A stretch of DNA of 64,000 nucleotides from Bauldia sp965232525 (GTDB taxonomy: Bacteria; Pseudomonadota; Alphaproteobacteria; Rhizobiales; Kaistiaceae), in assembly GCF_965232525.1 (NCBI RefSeq), contig NZ_OZ246980.1, forward strand, positions 4,030,001-4,094,000, given 5' to 3'. The notes under the pieces were generated by a model. It made no database searches. It saw only the letters and a list, made by a program, of their open reading frames with translations, and was not told the origin of the DNA. Of this stretch, positions 34,534 through 43,023 are shown piece after piece. The position numbers were made by a program, and so were the translations under genes. Positions within the stretch are counted from its first letter, which is position 1; the number at the start of each line of letters is the position of its first letter.

Positions 34534-35532
34534 ATGCATACGACCGCCAACGTATATGAGAAGGCCCCGGAGATTAGTCTTGACGAAATTCCGGTAATTG
34601 ACCTCCGCGCGATGCGGACGGGCTCGCTGGCGCAACGCGTAGTTCTGTCACGGAAGGTCGCTGAAGCGTGCGCTCAAGTCGGCTTCTTTTATATCGTCAA
34701 TCACGGCGTGCCGGACGGTCTGATCGATGCGGCGTTTGCTCAAAGCAAGGCGTTCTTCGATCAGCGCTTTGAAGATCGTATGAAGTCCGCGGCCACGCTG
34801 AATCATTGGCGGGGTTATGTCCCCTCGAAACTGGAGGGCGAGGGTGGGGCCGTCGGCGGATCGATAGAGACCTACCGGTTCATGCTCGACCTTCCCGCCG
34901 ATGATCCGGATGTGGTGATGGGCAAGCCGATGCACATGCCGAACAGGTGGGTCGACCACCTGCCGGAGTTCAACAAAACCGCCAGAGCTTACATCGCGGC
35001 GATGGATGAACTCGCAGCGGATATGAGGCGCCTCTTTGCCCTCGGGCTCGGGCTCGCCGAGGAATGGTTCGATCCGTTCTATAATCGTCCGTTGTTTCAG
35101 CAAAGCTTCCTGCATTACCGGCCGGCCAAGTCCGCAAACAAGGAAGATCTGGAAATCGGCGCGGGCGAGCATCGCGATACCGGGGCGTTCACGATCCTGA
35201 TGCAGGACGAAGTCGGCGGTCTGGAAGTCGGCCATGTGGAGCACCAATGGGTCGCCGCTACACCGATCAAGGGCGCCTATGTGATCAACATCGGCGACAT
35301 GATGATGCGCTGGACGAATGGGCGCTTTGTCTCGACGCCCCATCGCGTCGTCAACCGTTCGAACAGGCCGCGCTACTCGATGCCTTATTTCGCTAATCCC
35401 GATTACGACGCGATTATCGCGCCCATTCCAAGCCTGATCGAGCCGGGTACGAAGCCCGCCTACGAGCCTCTCCATTTCGGTACATTCATGGATCAGTTTT
35501 ATGCTACCGGCATGACCTATCTGCGCAAATAG
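34534..35532 (+). CDS. 2-oxoglutarate/Fe(II) oxygenase, isopenicillin-N-synthase-like
   Basis: This encodes 332 residues from the ATG at 34534 with AAAGGA upstream. The DIOX_N region (IPVIDLRAMR, FFYIVNHGVP) is followed by the double-stranded beta-helix with iron ligands H213, D215 (GEHRDTGAF) and H270 (STPHRVVN), and the 2-oxoglutarate-binding R280/S282 in RYSMPYF. All catalytic residues are intact. Family members include thymine 7-hydroxylase as well as antibiotic enzymes. It is in one transcription unit with the C15-like gene and probably hydroxylates the pathway substrate. Confidence 0.87.
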   Translation: MHTTANVYEKAPEISLDEIPVIDLRAMRTGSLAQRVVLSRKVAEACAQVGFFYIVNHGVPDGLIDAAFAQSKAFFDQRFEDRMKSAATLNHWRGYVPSKLEGEGGAVGGSIETYRFMLDLPADDPDVVMGKPMHMPNRWVDHLPEFNKTARAYIAAMDELAADMRRLFALGLGLAEEWFDPFYNRPLFQQSFLHYRPAKSANKEDLEIGAGEHRDTGAFTILMQDEVGGLEVGHVEHQWVAATPIKGAYVINIGDMMMRWTNGRFVSTPHRVVNRSNRPRYSMPYFANPDYDAIIAPIPSLIEPGTKPAYEPLHFGTFMDQFYATGMTYLRK

Positions 35533-36011
35533 GGAGCGGCAACATCACGCGGGGGCCGGTCATCGCAGACACGTTGCCAGGTTCATGTTTGAGGCAAGCC
35601 TCGACTTGTCCAGCTCCGCCAGCAACCGCGCCGCCGTTCGTCATCGTCGCGCGGATGCCGTGTTATGCGAAGCGTTAAGGACGTGTCGCCCAACAATAGC
35701 GAGCGAATGTAACTCCCAAGAGGTTGCCGACCGGCCTCAGCTTACAGGCGGCTGCGTTCCTCCTGCGCGAACCGGATGGAGAATGGTGAAGCAGCGCTTG
35801 CGAGATCACGACACGGAATAAACCGCGCATTCATCGCGGCCGAGGGTGGCGCGTCTACCCGCCGACACGGCCCCACCGGGCAACGACATATTTCGGCAGG
35901 CGCGACAGTCGCCGGTTCTAGAGCTACGTGGCAGGCCGAGCCCGCGGCTGCACAAGCCGAGCCTCCCTCAAGTCCTCCGAAGGCGGCGGACAGAGGTTGG
36001 CTGGCGGGTCA
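35533..36011. other. Intergenic stretch, no gene seen
   Basis: About 480 bases between two convergent genes (oxygenase and the exported barrel-like protein). Short open frames exist on the plus strand but lack ribosome-binding sites, domains and sensible composition. No strong terminator was found. This is the boundary between the catabolic locus and the accessory segment. Confidence 0.45.
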
Positions 36012-36506
36012 TTAGGATCCGCAGTCGAGCTCAAGCCTGATGATGCGATTGCCGTCGCTATCGCTGGAATAGTAAGCCGTCCCTTCGGCACCTGCGAATT
36101 CCCCGGTGCCGCCGATCACGTGATAGTCAAAAGACTGAAGGTCCTTGGGAATCTCTGGTTTGAGAGGATCTGGAAGCTGATAAATGAAATTGTGATGCAG
36201 TGTGCCATTTTCATAGACATGGTTGGCATCGCCGATGAGCGTGTGCACACCGTTGCTGGTGTCAGCCACCTTGGTGGCCCAATAGCTCTTACCGACGACC
36301 GTGCCGTCCGCAGCCGTGAGATCATGCGAGCCTACCCTTTGGTCTCCAACGCTAACACCTTCGGGTGCGACGTCGACGACCTCCGCTAGACGGTTGGCGG
36401 TAATCACTTCATATGTTCCGCAATGGGGGGCGACAGATGCGTCCTGAGCCATCGCTCCTGTGCCCGTTAGCACCGCCGTGATCGCAAGCGTCAATGATCT
36501 TGGCAT
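36012..36506 (-). CDS. Exported allene-oxide-cyclase-barrel-like protein
   Basis: This encodes 164 residues. A signal peptide ends near TGAMAQD. The mature part ends with HVIGGTGEFAGAEGTAYYSS and a final LELDCGS, and contains VGDQRVGSHDL, a pattern seen in small eight-stranded AOC/dirigent-like barrels. Two cysteines (APHCGTY and the terminal one) probably form a disulfide. A paralogue with the same layout is at 44990-45499. The function is unknown; bacterial members are mostly uncharacterised. Confidence 0.65.
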   Translation of the reverse strand: MPRSLTLAITAVLTGTGAMAQDASVAPHCGTYEVITANRLAEVVDVAPEGVSVGDQRVGSHDLTAADGTVVGKSYWATKVADTSNGVHTLIGDANHVYENGTLHHNFIYQLPDPLKPEIPKDLQSFDYHVIGGTGEFAGAEGTAYYSSDSDGNRIIRLELDCGS

Positions 36507-36810
36507 CTTTCAGGATCTCCCCTACTCGACCCGTTCCGGTCCGATGAACCCGCTCTGTCGCGTCTGAAGGCGCATCGTTACGCGCCTCTTGCAATGTAAC
36601 ACCAGAGAGGAGTTCGTCGAAGCGTATTCGCGCGCATATAGGAACGATGTCATAGGACCATTGTCCGCTCCACTGCGGTGACCGATGCCTGCTTTTTGGT
36701 CACTGCCGCTTCGCGCAAATAGTGTATGCATCCGCCGGGCGATTAGGGGGGCGTTGCTGCTGAAGGCACGCCTTTCCCCATAGGCAATATTGACTTGAAG
36801 GATTGAGGTC
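36507..36810. other. Divergent intergenic region upstream of the RTX gene
   Basis: About 304 bases between the barrel-like gene and the first RTX-type gene. Its last 40 bases include the CCCCATAGGC stretch that recurs upstream of the second RTX copy (near 37995), so the duplication includes part of the leader. No gene was seen. Confidence 0.5.
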
Positions 36811-37926
36811 ATGCCCAAGCAAACCAGCGATATTTTCGTGCCCAGCGACTTCGCCATCGAATTTTCGAAGTCCGGGCAGAAATGGAAGATTGACAAGGGC
36901 GTCGATGTCGGCGCGAACGGTCCGACGATCTTCAGCGCATTCACCGACAGCACGCTCGTCAACAGGGGCTACATCTATTCATACGGCGCTGAAAGTGTTT
37001 TTTTCACCAAGAACAATGCGACACTCATCAACAAGGAAACTGGTCTCATCAGCGGTGGCTTGTTTGGCGTGCAGTTCGATCCAGTGTTAGTTACCGACGT
37101 CGAAGGGTCCGTCGTCAATCACGGCAAGTTATTTGGGGGTGCCGCCGGCATATTCAACGACGGGGTGGGAGATTTTACTGTAGAGAACTATGGCGAGGTC
37201 TACGGCGATGGCAACGGTGTTTATTCTACAGCGACCAAGATAGGCTCAACCGCCGGCCCGGTCATCAAGAACTATAGTTCTATCAAGTCCGATGCGTTCG
37301 GTGTCTATGCCAACAGCGGGTCCAGCCTGCGGACGAAGGTCGTCAATAAAAAGGATGGTGTGATCGAAGGTGGAAAGATTGAAGACGGCCACGCTGCCGT
37401 CTTCAATGCATTCGGCGATATGAAGCTCATCAATAAGGGTAAGATCAAGGGGGACGTCTCGGGCACAACCGGCGACGAGAACACCATCACCAACACCGGC
37501 AAGATCAAGGGCGATGTCGGTCTCGGTACGGGCGACGACGAACTAGACAACCGCGACGGTACCATCACCGGTTACATCTGGGGGGGCGCGGGCAAAGACA
37601 GACTCATCGCCGGCGACAAAAAGGAAAAGTTCGTCTTCACCGATCAGACAGATTTCGATCGGGTGAAGAATTTCGAGTCCGGCAAGGACAAGTTCTTCCT
37701 CGATCAGGCAACTTTCCCCGGCTTGCCCGTCGGGCCGCTGGCCAAGTCCGCCTTTCGCAGGGGCACCGAAGCCGAAGACGACGACGACCGCATCGTCTAC
37801 GACAAGGACAGCGGCAAGTTGTACCTCGACGACGGTATCGACGGCGACGCCCCGATCCAGTTCGCCAAGGTCGATCCCGGCCAGAAGCTGAAATACACCG
37901 ACTTCACGGTCGAGGTGTTCGCCTAG
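36811..37926 (+). CDS. Beta-helix/RTX-type secreted protein, copy 1
   Basis: This encodes 371 residues without an N-terminal signal peptide. Residues 40-235 contain a ladder of about ten short repeats such as TLVNRGYIYS, TLINKETGLISGG, VIKNYSSIKS, LINKGKIKGDV and TNTGKIKGDV, as expected for rungs of a beta-helix. They lead into RTX-like calcium motifs (GTGDDELDN, GGAGKDRLI), a KFVF strand, and the C-terminal FRRGTEAEDDDDRIVYDKDS and YLDDGIDG blocks usual in type I secreted proteins. The second copy follows about 100 bases downstream. It is probably secreted by a type I system encoded elsewhere; adhesin or matrix protein are possible roles. Confidence 0.8.
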   Translation: MPKQTSDIFVPSDFAIEFSKSGQKWKIDKGVDVGANGPTIFSAFTDSTLVNRGYIYSYGAESVFFTKNNATLINKETGLISGGLFGVQFDPVLVTDVEGSVVNHGKLFGGAAGIFNDGVGDFTVENYGEVYGDGNGVYSTATKIGSTAGPVIKNYSSIKSDAFGVYANSGSSLRTKVVNKKDGVIEGGKIEDGHAAVFNAFGDMKLINKGKIKGDVSGTTGDENTITNTGKIKGDVGLGTGDDELDNRDGTITGYIWGGAGKDRLIAGDKKEKFVFTDQTDFDRVKNFESGKDKFFLDQATFPGLPVGPLAKSAFRRGTEAEDDDDRIVYDKDSGKLYLDDGIDGDAPIQFAKVDPGQKLKYTDFTVEVFA

Positions 37927-38030
37927 CCAAGAGACGTTCCACCCCGCAGCCCGATCGGGCTTCGCGGCGCTGTCCGCTCAGCACGTGCCTTGCCCCATAG
38001 GCCATTGGACAAGACGCAAAGGAATAGATC

Positions 38031-39161
38031 ATGCCCAAGCAAACCAGCGACATATTCGTGCCCTTCGGTCAGGCGATCGCGTTTTCCAAGTCCGGTCAGA
38101 AATGGAAGATCGACAAGGGCGTCGATGTCGGCGCGAACGACCCGACGATCCTCAGCCAATTCACCGACAGCACGCTCGTCAACAAGGGGTACGTTTACTC
38201 CTACTCCAACTTGGCTGTAGTTTTCACTAAGAACAATGCGACGCTCATCAACAAGGAAACAGGCCTTATCAATGGCGGTGTGCACGGGGTGTTTTTCACT
38301 CCAGAATTTCCTACCGGCGTCGAAGGGTCAGTCGATAATTACGGCAAGATATTTGGCGCTCAGGCGGGCATATCCAGTACCGGAATGGGTGATTTCGCTG
38401 TAGAAAACCACGGCGAGATATACGGCTATGAATACGGCGTTTACTGCACCGCATCGAACGTCGGCTCAACCTCAGGCCCGGTCATCAAGAACTTCGATTC
38501 CATCAAGTCCGATGAGGTTGGTGTCTATGTTACTGCTTTCGATCCAAACCTACGATCGAAAGTCGTCAACAAAAAGGATGGGGTGATCGAGGGTGGAAAG
38601 ATCGCAGACGGCTACGCTGCGGTCCGCAACGATATCGGCGATATGACCCTGATCAACAAGGGCAAGATCAAGGGGGATGTTTGGACCCCAAGTCGCGAAG
38701 AGAACACCGTCACCAACACCGGCAAGATCAAGGGCGATGTTCGTCTTGGTGTCGGTGACGACGAGCTGGACAACCGCGACGGCAAGGTCACCGGCTCCAT
38801 CTTCGGCCTGGACGGCAAGGACAAGTTCATCGCCGGGGATGCCAACGACAAGTTCGTGTTTATCGGTCCGATCAACGGGACGACTAACATCGATCGGGTG
38901 AAGAACTTCGAATCCGGCAAGGACAAGTTCTTCCTCGATCAGGCAGCGTTCCTCGGCTTGCCCGTCGGGCCGCTGGAAAAGTCCGCCTTTCGCAAGGGCA
39001 CCGAGGCCGAAGACGGCGACGACCGGATCATCTACGATCAGGACAGCGGCAAGCTGTATCTCGACGACGGTATCGACGGCAACGCCCCGATCCAGTTCGC
39101 CAAGGTCGACCCCGGCCAGAAGCTGAAATACTCCGACTTCGCCGTAGACGCTTTCATTTAG
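38031..39161 (+). CDS. Beta-helix/RTX-type secreted protein, copy 2
   Basis: This encodes 376 residues, collinear with copy 1. The first 33 residues and the last 100 are nearly the same, while the middle rungs diverge (GVHGVFFTPEFPTG against GLFGVQFDPVLVTD). The RTX block is weaker: GVGDDELDN is kept, but GGAGKDRLI has become GLDGKDKFI, so one calcium site may be lost. AAAGGA precedes the ATG. The leader shares CCCCATAGGC with copy 1. This is a tandem duplication of about 1.2 kb followed by divergence. Confidence 0.8.
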   Translation: MPKQTSDIFVPFGQAIAFSKSGQKWKIDKGVDVGANDPTILSQFTDSTLVNKGYVYSYSNLAVVFTKNNATLINKETGLINGGVHGVFFTPEFPTGVEGSVDNYGKIFGAQAGISSTGMGDFAVENHGEIYGYEYGVYCTASNVGSTSGPVIKNFDSIKSDEVGVYVTAFDPNLRSKVVNKKDGVIEGGKIADGYAAVRNDIGDMTLINKGKIKGDVWTPSREENTVTNTGKIKGDVRLGVGDDELDNRDGKVTGSIFGLDGKDKFIAGDANDKFVFIGPINGTTNIDRVKNFESGKDKFFLDQAAFLGLPVGPLEKSAFRKGTEAEDGDDRIIYDQDSGKLYLDDGIDGNAPIQFAKVDPGQKLKYSDFAVDAFI

Positions 39162-39271
39162 CCGCGAGGCGCCTGAGCCGATGGTGGGGGGATGAACGGC
39201 AGCGGTTCAAGCGGAGATAACTGACCCCGGGAGCATGCCTTGCGGCAGAGGCCGACCCGGGGCGCAGGTCG

Positions 39272-39631
39272 TTAGGGGCAATTGGAAATAGTAACGGTCA
39301 CCTCAACATCCCCCTGCTTTCCAGGGCGTGATCCACCGTAGCACGAACAAGAATACTGGCCATTATTCGTCTGACTCCAAGACGGCGGATCGCAACCCTC
39401 TGTTAATTGGTTTCGCACGACCTTCTTTTCCGGTGTGCATTGGATCCTTAGCCCTTTCGGCGTTTCATTTGCGCAGTAGATATGAATCGTCTTTTTTTCG
39501 GCGGTGCCGATCTTGAAGCCTTCGGAACAATTTTCCGCTTCACATGTCCATGACACCGTGTCCGCCGCCACCAAGGAAGGCGTCAGAAACATCAGCAATG
39601 CAAAGAGTGGAGAGATTACTGTTTTGATCAT
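39272..39631 (-). CDS. Small exported cysteine-rich protein (8 Cys)
   Basis: This encodes 119 residues from the ATG at 39631; an in-frame start 22 codons earlier gives an unlikely basic leader. Residues 1-22 form a signal peptide ending LVAAD. The mature protein has eight cysteines (WTCEAENC, IYCAN, IQCTP, EGCDPP, YSCSCYGG, SNC), enough for four disulfides, and ends VTVTISNC. Its pattern resembles the products of 39944-40273 and 44077-44508. No family was recognised. Base composition is AT-richer than the surroundings. Confidence 0.65.
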   Translation of the reverse strand: MIKTVISPLFALLMFLTPSLVAADTVSWTCEAENCSEGFKIGTAEKKTIHIYCANETPKGLRIQCTPEKKVVRNQLTEGCDPPSWSQTNNGQYSCSCYGGSRPGKQGDVEVTVTISNCP

Positions 39632-39943
39632 ATGTGCCCCCTGTGATCGACGGGTAACCCGATCAAGGCCCCAGATGAGGCGCCCACCGAGGACCATGCA
39701 CCGTGGATGGACGGCGATGATATCAACAGGAGAAATTCGGCTGCAATAGAATGCTTATCAAGAGAATGCTTATTGAGGAATGACAGCTAGTTCTCGACCC
39801 GCTTCCCGCACTCAAACGCCATCCCCGGCATGGCCGGGCCAGGCAGAATACGCCCCTGGCTCTCGGTTCCCGGCGGCTTTAGATCAAGTCTCGGTGTAGC
39901 TTGGCGGACAGGAGCGGTTATTGCGTCGTAGCTTTTGTGTTTT
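39632..39943. other. Intergenic stretch with a possible gene-end remnant
   Basis: About 310 bases. The 11-mer AGAATGCTTAT occurs twice, 15 bases apart (39748 and 39763). On the minus strand an open run without a start ends at TAG near 39790 with GMAFECGKRVEN, which looks like a detached gene end but matches no family known to me. Confidence 0.35.
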
Positions 39944-40273
39944 CTAACTGCAGCCCGCGGTTATATGCACGTCTCTTGTCTTAAACATATCCGAATTTGT
40001 GCAGTGATATGAGTAATCTTCATCACCTGAGTTGGCTTCATTGCAAATAATATCATCGCCTGACGCCGAGTGAGACGAAGGTTCCTGAGAGGAAGCAGCG
40101 TCCGCCCCACAAAAGAGAGTATAAAATCTGCTAGCTGCCGGGCCCAAGCTCAATGTCCAATTGCACGTCGAATCAGTGCAATAAAGATCATCATCCGATG
40201 TCGCCATGACGTCACTATATTGCAATGCAAATATTAACGTGCAGGTCAACACTGGCACCCGCCGATTTGTCAT
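39944..40273 (-). CDS. Small exported cysteine-rich protein (6 Cys in mature part)
   Basis: This encodes 109 residues from the ATG at 40273. A longer frame upstream looks like chance. The signal peptide ends near SDVMATS. The mature part contains YCTDSTCNW, LFCGAD, IICNEA, YHCTNSD and the terminal AGC. The spacing of the first pair, the middle cysteine and the final xDVxxT..C resembles the product of 39272-39631, so the two are probably distant paralogues. No function was recognised. Confidence 0.55.
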   Translation of the reverse strand: MTNRRVPVLTCTLIFALQYSDVMATSDDDLYCTDSTCNWTLSLGPAASRFYTLFCGADAASSQEPSSHSASGDDIICNEANSGDEDYSYHCTNSDMFKTRDVHITAGCS

Positions 40274-40706
40274 GACAACTGCCTCCGTTAGGTGCGATGT
40301 TCTAGACACGAACAGCTCGATAGTCGAATTACTGCAGCGCGTCGGTTCGCTAAAACCTGAAATCCGTCCCGCCAGAGAAGGCGGCATGACGTCAGGCTCC
40401 GCCTTTAGGCACACCGCGTCAACCATGCAGACCAGGTCAGGTGACACCCGGTTTGGTCCGGAGCGCTGCGAGACAGGAATGCGGCCGGAGCCGCGATGGT
40501 GCGGGTAATCATTGCGGTTCCTTTCGTGGGTTAGTGACCAGGCCGCCGCGGCAAGCGTTCCTCGAGCTTGGTGTTGATCGACGACACGTCGGCTTTCAGG
40601 TCGGATCGTCCGTTGATGACAAAGCGCCGGTCGGCCGCCGCAGCTTCTGCCAACTCCTCGGCGGCGACGAGCCGGAGATGGAGTGAACTCGGTAAACGGA
40701 AATGGT
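40274..40706. other. Intergenic stretch with a possible coding remnant
   Basis: About 430 bases between a cysteine-rich gene and the M81 gene. On the minus strand, codons ending at 40531 read AEEL..RFVINGRSDLKADVSSINTKLEE, a helical tail that resembles the end of a real protein. No start or ribosome-binding site belongs to it outside the M81 gene. It was left unannotated as a gene. Confidence 0.4.
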
Positions 40707-42218
40707 TCACAACGACATAGAACGCCGTCCCTCGGTCGGTATCCGCCTGTCGCTGATCGGATCGAGTGGAAAGACGGGGCGCGGTATTCGGCTCCACGGT
40801 AGGCCGTGGACGTCGGATTGCCCGGGGCCAAGCGTGTCGACTCGGATCACCTGAGAAGCGATGGGAGCGAAATACTGGAAGTTGGAAGCGGTCTTGACGA
40901 CCGCGATCTTGTAGTCACCAACATCGACCCCAAACGCCGTGTAGACCCCGGGCAGGTTGCCCGCTACCCCGCGCTTCTCGCTAATCAGAAGCGTCACCGG
41001 ACCGACATCGAGAATGGCAACGCGTCCCATGTCCACATGGTCCTGATAGTTGTAAGCGAGTTTCACACGGCTACCGTCGGCGACCCGCCGAACGGTTCCG
41101 GTCACCTCGAGGGGTGTGAAGAAGGCGTCCGCGGCGTCGCCACCCAGCGGCAGTGTCACCTGCGCGCCTTCGCCGGCGTCGTCGAGGCGGGCGACGGTCG
41201 CCGGCGAAATCAATGGCATCAGCACCTTGCCGGCAATGCCAAGGCGCAGGATCGATTCAAGGATGATGTTGCTGTCGCCGGCAGCGCCGCCGAAGACCGT
41301 GTCGCCGGTATCGCTCAGCACGACGATGCCCCGGTCGGCGCGATCGGCGGCGCGGACGGCCTCGTCCACCGGTACCGCCTCCCGAATCTGGAAGTCGTTG
41401 CGCATCGACCATGCCAGGTCGGCCAGTTCGTCCGCGTGCCTCTCGGCAAGAGCCGGGTCGTTGTCGGTGATAACGATGGATGACCACCCGCCTTCGGACA
41501 CATCCAACCACGGCTGCATGGGGTAGTTGGAGGCCTGCAGGACGCGGGGGTCCTGCTCCATATCCCTGGCGCGGTCGAACCACACCTTCATCGGCCCCTT
41601 GGCGGTGAGGAACTGCTCCTGATGGGAAAGAAGCGGAATCTTGCGCCACGCCATCACCGGGCTGACCTCACCAGCGACGATGCGAAACAACAGCTCGGCG
41701 CCGATCCTGCCGGTATCCCGCAGGTCATGCGGCTGTGTCCGGTGACCCACGATTGCCGTGCATTGCTCGACGAGCTTGCGGGTGATGTTGGCGTGGTGGT
41801 CGAGCGCAGCGACGATCGGCACCTCATCGCCAAGGATCGACCGGCACAGTGCGGCCTGTTCGCCCTCGACATCGTCGATACCCTCAGCCGCGCAGGCGCC
41901 GTGAAGCTGCAGCGCCAGTCCGTCGATCGCGCCCACCGTCCTCAGCCCCTGCCTGATCTTGTCTTGGAAGAAGTCGAACGCCTCGCGGTCGACCCGTCCG
42001 CCGGCTAACGCCCAGGCGCGGATGATCGGCACGGTCTCCACGTCGACAGCCGCCGCCTCCGCGGCATCGAGATAGCCGTCGATCTGGCTCTGGCCACCCT
42101 CTGCTCGACCGACGGCATCCCACTCCTGGATGCCGAAGGCGCGGTAATCTGCGAGCGTCGTCGGCACCGGGTTGAAATCGTTGGTTTCCTGGGCAATGTG
42201 GATCAACGCAATACGCAT
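40707..42218 (-). CDS. M81 family metallopeptidase (MlrC-like)
   Basis: This encodes 503 residues of the MlrC/DUF1485 family. The N-terminus MRIALIHIAQETNDFNPVPT is characteristic, followed by LQLHGACAAEG and VAALDHHANIT with probable metal ligands, and a C-terminal MlrC domain starting around SDTGDTVFGGAAGDSN. The only studied member degrades linear microcystin peptides, but the family is broad and usually linked to peptide or amide catabolism. There is no signal peptide. It is not in an obvious operon: the next minus-strand gene upstream is 166 bases away. Confidence 0.85.
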   Translation of the reverse strand: MRIALIHIAQETNDFNPVPTTLADYRAFGIQEWDAVGRAEGGQSQIDGYLDAAEAAAVDVETVPIIRAWALAGGRVDREAFDFFQDKIRQGLRTVGAIDGLALQLHGACAAEGIDDVEGEQAALCRSILGDEVPIVAALDHHANITRKLVEQCTAIVGHRTQPHDLRDTGRIGAELLFRIVAGEVSPVMAWRKIPLLSHQEQFLTAKGPMKVWFDRARDMEQDPRVLQASNYPMQPWLDVSEGGWSSIVITDNDPALAERHADELADLAWSMRNDFQIREAVPVDEAVRAADRADRGIVVLSDTGDTVFGGAAGDSNIILESILRLGIAGKVLMPLISPATVARLDDAGEGAQVTLPLGGDAADAFFTPLEVTGTVRRVADGSRVKLAYNYQDHVDMGRVAILDVGPVTLLISEKRGVAGNLPGVYTAFGVDVGDYKIAVVKTASNFQYFAPIASQVIRVDTLGPGQSDVHGLPWSRIPRPVFPLDPISDRRIPTEGRRSMSL

Positions 42219-42384
42219 CGTGGGTCTCCTGCGGTCGATTGCGCGCGATCCTAAACCACGCGGAGACTTTCCGGCGAGCAGCGCCAGTCGTCAGCGCTGG
42301 CTTCGCTAGAGTCGGTCGAGGGGAAGCGCAACGCCGACAGCGGGAGATCGAGCGAGCCGAGGTTTGGAGAAAAGCCCGGCGCTA

Positions 42385-42840
42385 TTAGCCGCCGCCAACA
42401 CGTCGACAGTTGGTTCGACTCGACCAGGGGTGATCGCCGGCCTCGGTCATGGTGAGTTGCATCGTATCACGGTCAATGAGGCGTCCTCGGAACTGGTGCC
42501 CGTCGCCAAATGCGCCACCGAGGATGGTCCGGTTGTCGAAGTCGATGACGCCGACCCACGGGCTGGTCCCGCCCACCGTGCTCTCGCCGAAAGTGTGCCC
42601 GAGGACATCGATATTCGGGTTTAAACTCCAGTTATTGAGTGCCCGGAACAAGGCGCCTCGCTGCTCGATGACCTCCACGGAGCGCTCGACCTCGGACCAT
42701 TCGCCCTCCCGGAAGAGAATAACGGCGTCCTCGCATTCCCATAGCCCACGAAGATCGGGCGGGTCATCCGTTTGTGCGGTCGCTGACGAGGTCGCGCACA
42801 CTAAACCGATTGCGACAATCCAAGTTGAAAATTTGCGCAT
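42385..42840 (-). CDS. Exported protein of unknown function
   Basis: This encodes 151 residues with a signal peptide ending SSATAQTD. The mature part begins DDPPDLRGLWEC and continues with WVGVIDFDNRTILGGAFGDG, then FRGRLIDRDTMQLTMTEAG. This suggests a small beta-barrel of the kind often annotated as lipocalin-like, with two cysteines (WECED and TNCRR) likely bonded. I do not recognise a named family. It lies among other predicted exported proteins. Confidence 0.6.
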   Translation of the reverse strand: MRKFSTWIVAIGLVCATSSATAQTDDPPDLRGLWECEDAVILFREGEWSEVERSVEVIEQRGALFRALNNWSLNPNIDVLGHTFGESTVGGTSPWVGVIDFDNRTILGGAFGDGHQFRGRLIDRDTMQLTMTEAGDHPWSSRTNCRRVGGG

Positions 42841-42962
42841 GACAATAATCGCTCCTCACTCTACATCAGCGCAGCGGAACGAAAAAATCTGATGGCGGCG
42901 CTCATTCAACAACTGGACTCGGCGAGCCTAATTCCGCCGAAGACCTCGATCTTCCCATCTAG

Positions 42963-43023
42963 CGCCCCGCCCGGTCAATCAGGCTGTCCACCTTCCGCTC
43001 GATCCGATCGGTGGTTTCGTTCA
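42963..43023. repeat. 61-bp direct repeat, left copy
   Basis: The 61 bases match 46151-46211 at 60 positions, in the same orientation. On the minus strand both encode NETTDRIERKVDSLIDRAGR followed by a stop, the end of a coiled-coil protein. Here the SRAP gene reads through it in another frame. Confidence 0.85.

Noticed and set aside
35585..36040. Short plus-strand frames in the gap after the oxygenase
   Set aside because: No ribosome-binding site, no domain, overlapping alternatives and random composition.
36811..39161. RTX paralogues as contact-dependent toxins
   Set aside because: No toxin domain, immunity gene or two-partner secretion domain; beta-helix plus RTX without catalytic residues fits a structural or adhesive protein.
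39785..39930. Stop-bounded minus-strand run ending GMAFECGKRVEN
   Set aside because: Looks like a gene end but has no usable start and matches no family I know; mentioned only in the gap description.
40531..40797. 88-codon minus-strand frame between the cysteine-rich and M81 genes
   Set aside because: Its first third lies inside the M81 gene and it lacks a start signal; only its tail looks protein-like, so it is reported as a possible remnant.
40707..42218. Microcystin-degradation gene cluster
   Set aside because: Only the MlrC-like family is present; MlrA, MlrB and MlrD are absent and the family is functionally broad.
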